DNA of 64,000 nucleotides from Brachycybe producta (Eukaryota > Arthropoda > Diplopoda > Playtdesmida > Andrognathidae), in the NCBI GenBank assembly GCA_036925085.1, contig JAUPFP010000001.1, positions 10,171,754 to 10,235,753 on the forward strand. Reading direction: 5' to 3'. Numbering within the stretch: the first letter of the stretch is position 1; the number at the start of each line of letters is the position of its first letter. The notes below the pieces were generated by a model that saw nothing but the letters and a program-made list of their open reading frames with translations, made no database searches and was not told the origin of the DNA. Below are positions 59,106 through 64,000 of this stretch, piece after piece. The position numbers and the translations under genes are program-made.

Positions 59106-60030
59106 TTAAGGTGGTTTTAAAGGTGAAAACGCGCCTCAAACTCTTGATTATTTCTGTCTTTTAGGTGTAAAAAATGATCCGACTTTTTAAATCAGATGAT
59201 ATTATTAATTAATTTTTGTCTACTAAAAAATTTATTTTAAAATAGATATAAACATAAAATTATCATTTAAGTGATTGAGCTACACTTCTAGTTTCTAAAA
59301 CACCTTCTGTTCAATTTTGCTCCTGAATAATAGTTCGAAAATCAGCTGTTCGACTCTGATCTCTCGAAGTATTTGATTATTCTTGCTTTTTAGGAAGAAA
59401 ATAAAGAGAAACTATAAAGTGTTTTAAAAACTAGAAGAGTAGCTCAATCATTTAAGTGCATTTTCATGTTGAAATCTTTCAAAATAAGCTTTTTATGTGA
59501 GTTTGAAAATGATCCAACTTTATTTAAAGCAAATGATAATTTTTGTCTAAAAGGTTTATTTTGAAAGATATACCAAACATGCAAATAAATTTAAATGATT
59601 GAGCTACCCATTCTAGTTTCTAAAACAATTTCCAGTTTCTATTCAATTTGCTCTTGAATAATAAAGAGTTGAAAAATCAGTTATTCAACTCTTTGATTTC
59701 CCAAACTCAAGATTTTTTTTTTCATCTGCTTTTTATAGGAAGGCAATAAAAAGAAACTTGAATGTGTTTTAGAAACTAGAAGGGCAATTCAATCACTTAC
59801 GGAGGTATTTTCATAATTGATATCTTTCAAAATAAGCTGTTTATGCGAGTTTTATGCAGATTGATATTCATTTTTGTCTAAAAGGTTTATTTTGAAAGAT
59901 GAAAATAAACTTAAGTGATTGAGCTATTATTCTAGTTTCTAAAACACTTTCTAGTTTTTATTAGTTTTTTTTTTCTTTTCTGAAAGACAAAATAATAAGA
60001 ATTTTAGAGAAAAACAGCTGTTCATTAAAC
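59106..60030. repeat. array of three TTAAGGTGG-superfamily foldbacks
   Basis: Copies at about 59106-59360, 59362-59690 and 59700-60030, each with ACTAGAAGNGTAGCTCAATC-type left and GAGCTACNNTTCTAGTTTCT-type right arms, separated by CAGCTGTTC/CAACTCTTTGATT boundaries. The first begins TTAAGGTGGTTTTAAAGG. Confidence 0.85.
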
Positions 60031-60324
60031 CATGTTAACTTGTTTAAATTTATTCTTAAAATTATGATATAATAAAGGGTCCTTTTGAAAACACATCTCA
60101 AAAGAAACGAGTGTAAACACTAAAAATAACCTTAATTAAAAACTCGTTAATTAAAATATAGAAAATTAATCATGATTGATGCATTTTTTTTCTTCCTATT
60201 TTACCTTTATTTATAAATTTAGAAACAATTTCTTATAAAATAAATGTGAAAAACAATCATAAATTGTTTCATTTGTTTTTTTCATTTTAAAAACGATTTT
60301 TTCAGAGAAGAAAAAAAAAGCTGA

Positions 60325-60560
60325 AAATGTTTTAAAAACTAGAACTTGATATCTTTTAAAATGAACTCTTTATGGCAGTTTGAAAATGACCAATTTTTTT
60401 TTTTTCATTTTTGGCACAAATCGAAGTGAAATTTAAAATCGTAAATCGAAAATTTCAAAGTTGGTCCACAATTTATATTTTTTTAAAAAATACCAATATA
60501 ATAAAAATTGCTTCATTGAATCATTTTACTCTTCTAGTTTCTAAAACACTCCCAAATAGA
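60325..60560. repeat. degraded TTAAGGTGG-superfamily foldback
   Basis: Arms AATGTTTTAAAAACTAGAAC and TACTCTTCTAGTTTCTAAAA. Confidence 0.7.
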
Positions 60561-61685
60561 TTTCTTAATTGTCTCTTTATAAAATGCATATCATAATATT
60601 TCTATTAAATTTGCATATTTTGCAATTTCTACTTATAAAATACGTTCATTTTTCAATACAAATTCTAAAATTTCGTTTCTGTGTCTCGTTTTATTTTTAC
60701 CTCCGTGTATTCAAAAACGTTGCTTAAAATAAAGTTAAGCTTTAAAATCATGACCGCAATAAATAAATAAATTTGGCTTAAGTTAAAAGAAAGTTAAGTC
60801 ACAAGTTATATGTTGACTTTTTTTTAACGTTTAAACTATTAAAATCGTAAAAAGTCAAAAAAAAAATCCAGGATCTTGAAAATAATAAGTAAATATTTAA
60901 TGAATTGTTCATTTTCTTAGAAGATTTTCAATTTATTTAACGTTTATTTAAGAGTGTAAATTTCACATTTATTGATTGTGACCCTACCCCCTTTTTAATA
61001 GTAAAAAAACGTCATTTCATTTTGAACAATAAATTGGAAAAAAAGGAAAAAAAAAACCACTTGACAATCCTAAAATGAATTAAGGTTCAAATTCAAGAAG
61101 AAAACTTGGCACTTGAAGCCTCTGTGTTGTGTTACAAAATTGAAATGAAAAAACCAAATTTCATTTACAAGTAATTCACTTTTGCAATCCAATGTTAGAA
61201 CCCTGGCACCGAGGGTTCAAGTATAAATTCAAGTGCCATATATAGTTTCCTCCTTTTAATTTGCGCCTTCATTTGTCTATTTGCAAGATGATCATGACGA
61301 TGGCGCCTTATCAAGAAGAGCTTTGAAGAGGTTTAATATCATTATTGTTATTATTATTAATAAAAATATTGAGTTCGTGTCGATCACATTTCACATTAGG
61401 CCTATATTTATAGAAATTATTTGAAGAGGTTTTTCATCTGAAATTTATTTTAGATTTCTGTATAATTTTTAAAGTACAAGTATACTTGTGTATTATAAAG
61501 CCGAGTTCTCATAAGTCGTGTATTTTTTTTTTTTACAATTAAATTGAGTATATTTTCAGCAAATAGTTGTGTTACCCGCGCGCTCCCCCCACACAAATCG
61601 CTCATTTTTTTAACATTTGTAACTGATTCATGTTCTCATGAAATTGTGCTAGGTTCAAATTTGAATTTGTAAACAATATGATACC
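60561..61685. other. non-coding
   Basis: Left-end fragment of the 46.2 kb element at 60719-60755 (TGCTTAAAATAAAGTTAAGC). Short inverted words at 61085-61235 (GGTTCAAATTCAAG and CTTGAATTTATACTTGAACC). No gene. Confidence 0.5.
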
Positions 61686-62372
61686 ATGAGGGAGAGCGAT
61701 CGAGAGAGAGCGAGTGAGAGGGAGAGCGAGCGAGAGAAAGAGAGAGGGAGAGAGAGAGCAAAAGAGCGAGCGAGAGAAAGAGAGAGGGAGAGAGAGAGCA
61801 AAAGAGAGAGGGAGAGCAAGCGAGAGCGAGAGAGAGAGGGAGAGCAATCGAGAGCGAGAGAGAGGGAGCGAGCAAGAGAAAGGGAGAGCAAGCGAGAGCG
61901 AGCGAGCAAGAGAAAGGGAGAGCGAGAGAGGGAGAGCAAGCGAGAGCGAGAGAGAGAGGGAGAGCAATCGAGAGCGAGAGAGAGGGAGCGAGCAAGAGAA
62001 AGGGAGAGCAAGCGAGAGCGAGAGAGAGGGAGCGAGCAAGAGAAAGGGAGAGCAAGCGAGAGCGAGAGAGAGGGAGCAAGCAAGAGAAAGAGAGCGAGCA
62101 AGAGCGCGAGAGAGAGAGACAGAAAGAGGGCAAGCGAGGGAGAGAGCGAGCGAGAAAGAGCGAGGGAGAAAGCGAGCGAGAAAGAGCGAGGGAGAAAGCG
62201 AGCGAGAAAGAGCGAGGGAGAAAGCGAGCGAGAAAGAGCGAGGGAGAAAGCGAGCGAGGGAGAAAGCGAGAGAAAGGGAGAGCAAAAAAGGGAGCAAGGG
62301 AGAAAGCGAGAGAAAAAAACAGAGAGCGAGCAAGAGAGAGAGAGAGAGAGAGAGAAAAAGACAGAGAGCGAG

Positions 62373-62446
<74 letters not shown>

Positions 62447-62447
62447 G

Positions 62448-62483
<36 letters not shown>

Positions 62484-62486
62484 GGG

Positions 62487-62541
<55 letters not shown>

Positions 62542-62712
62542 GGGAGAGAGAGAGAGAGAAAGACAGCGAGCGAGAGCGCGCGAAAGAGATACAAAAAGAG
62601 AGCGAAAGAGAGAAAGAGAGCGAAAGAGAGAAAGAGAGCGAAAGAGAGAAAGACAGCGAGCGAGAGCGCGCGAAAGAGACACAAAAAGAGAGCGAGAGAG
62701 AGAAAGCACGCA
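61686..62712. repeat. ~1 kb polypurine (GA/GC/AG) tract with internal sub-repeats
   Basis: The plus strand is almost entirely A and G with scattered C in GAGCGAG words. Sub-repeats: a ~46 bp unit (GAGAGCAAGCGAGAGCGAGA...) at 61800-62100, a 24 bp unit (GAAAGAGCGAGGGAGAAAGC) at 62150-62260, pure (GA)n blocks at 62330-62560, and an 18 bp unit at 62590-62655. All frames on both strands stay open for 340-400 codons because no stop can form; not genes. Confidence 0.95.
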
Positions 62713-63725
62713 AGAGCACTTGGCGACTGATTATGCGCCAAGTTCAGCAAACGCCAAACTGTAAAAGATCCAAATTAAACAAAAGCAAGTGTCGAATTCA
62801 ACAAACGCTAAACTCAAAACGAGCCAAACTGAACAAAAAGCGAAATTCCACAAAAAAACTAAAAGGATCAAGCACCAAACTGAACGAAAGCAACACTGAA
62901 CAGACTGAATAAACGCCAAACTGTAAAAGCGCCAAATTGACGCCAAACTGACCAGTCTGAATAAACGCCAAACTGAACAGACTGAATAAACGCCAAACTG
63001 AACAGACTGAATAAACGCCAAACTGAACAGACTGAATAAACGCCAAACTGAACAGACCGAATAAACGCCAAACTGAACAGACCGAATAAACGCCAAACTG
63101 AACAGACCGAATACACGCCAAACTGAACAGACTGAATACACGCCAAACTGAACAGACTGAATAATCGCCATACTGAACAGACTGAATAATCGCCATACTG
63201 AACAGACTGAATAATCGCCATACTGAACAGACTGAATAATCGCCAAACTGAACAGACTGAATAATCGCCAAACTGAACAGACTGAATAAACGCCAAACTG
63301 AACAGACTGAATAATCGCCAAACTGAACAGACTGAATAATCGCCAAACTGAACAGACTGAATAAACGCCAAACTGAACAGACTGAATAATCGCCAAACTG
63401 AACAGACTGAATAATCGCCAAACTGAACAGACTGAATAATCGCCAAACTGAACAGGCACCAAAGTCAACAAACGCCAAACTCTAAAAGCGCCAAATTGAC
63501 GCCAAACGGAACAGACTGAATAAACGCCAAACGGAACAGACTGAATAAACGCCAAACGGAACAAACGCCAAATTCAACAAACGTCAAACTATAAAAGCGC
63601 GAAATTTAAAAAAGCTTAACTTGAACAAGTGTCGAATTTAAAAAAAAAAGCCGAACTGAAAAAACGCCAACAAAGAGAGGAAAAGCCTCAAACTGAATGT
63701 TGGCGTTTGCTCAAATCGACGAGGC
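62713..63725. repeat. GCCAAA array with a ~25 bp unit, about 20 units
   Basis: The core at 62940-63460 repeats CGCCAAACTGAACAGACTGA plus ATAA. The edges have looser GCCAAA words, and an inverted TTGGCGTTTGCTC closes the right side near 63700. Three minus-strand frames (277, 226, 192 codons) are all open because 25 is not divisible by three and no unit contains a stop; not genes. Confidence 0.95.
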
Positions 63726-64000
63726 GCCACCATGCATGTACATTTTATTTTTCGCTTTACTAGGCGCTTTCTCCATAACAGCGCTTGTGCGTCACACTAA
63801 CTGTGTACTTTAAATGCCAAATCAAACAAACACCAATTAAGGTTCACTATATGTACAACTACAAACATTAATCTAAATGACATTGGGGCATATGGCGCGG
63901 AATTTAATTGGCGCATATGGCGCGGAATTTAATCAGCGCCATCAAATAAAAACGTCAGCATGTCAATATTGACACTGACTTTGACTTGTGTCATATTTAC
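63726..64000. other. non-coding to the window end
   Basis: GGCGCATATGGCGCGGAATT occurs twice near 63885-63932, with a short inverted GCGCCAT. Nothing else recognised. Confidence 0.5.

Noticed and set aside
61602..62912. Five long open frames (338-408 codons) on both strands, rich in Ser/Leu or Arg/Glu
   Set aside because: The tract is almost pure purine on one strand, so stop codons cannot form. The frames overlap on both strands and have no sequence complexity.
62731..63564. Three overlapping minus-strand frames of 277, 226 and 192 codons with repeated FSLF/SVCSVWR peptides
   Set aside because: They come from a 25 bp tandem unit without stops; three units make 25 codons, so every frame is open with the same peptide.

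Overview
This is a gene-poor, AT-rich stretch of an invertebrate animal genome. It holds long introns, many short interspersed repeats, microsatellites, canonical GT-AG splicing and one clear metazoan transcription-factor gene. The phylum cannot be fixed from this window alone.

The one confident gene is on the minus strand: a Kruppel-like factor of the KLF1/2/4 type. A short first coding exon (57445-57594) and a long second exon (48197-50068) are separated by a 7.4 kb intron. They splice in phase to a predicted 673-residue protein. It has a serine-rich N-terminal region, an acidic activation-like motif, two SUMO-consensus sites, long His/Gln tracts, a TPPSSP motif, a basic KRGRR segment and three C2H2 zinc fingers at the extreme C terminus.

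The other ~62 kb show no gene I can defend. Every other open frame is short, lies in a low-complexity or tandem array, or is the shadow of one. Two short stretches of more balanced composition (about 15.66-15.90 kb and 58.44-58.65 kb, both minus) could be unrecognised exons and are flagged at low confidence.

The non-coding part is mostly small non-autonomous DNA elements. Several families recur and some can be defined precisely. (1) A foldback superfamily ending in TTAAGGTGG, with an inner arm TAGAAACTAGAAGGGTAGCT, has at least sixteen full or partial copies and is densest around the KLF gene. (2) A ~305 bp family ending TACCTTGTACACAC has five copies; one is inserted into a member of family 1 so that the empty site can be read. 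(3) A ~319 bp hAT-like family ending TAGGGCTCGGA has one copy with a perfect 8 bp target duplication and one expanded composite. (4) A 650 bp element with a 3 bp TGA duplication sits inside that composite. (5) Several single palindromes of 100-200 bp are present.

Tandem arrays include a 63 bp satellite at two loci, a 403 bp near-perfect duplication, a 25 bp array at the right end, a ~1 kb polypurine tract beside it, and several 20-200 bp minisatellites. No CRISPR array, operon, phage or intact transposase gene is visible. The most useful material here is the element taxonomy and nesting, and the KLF gene structure.
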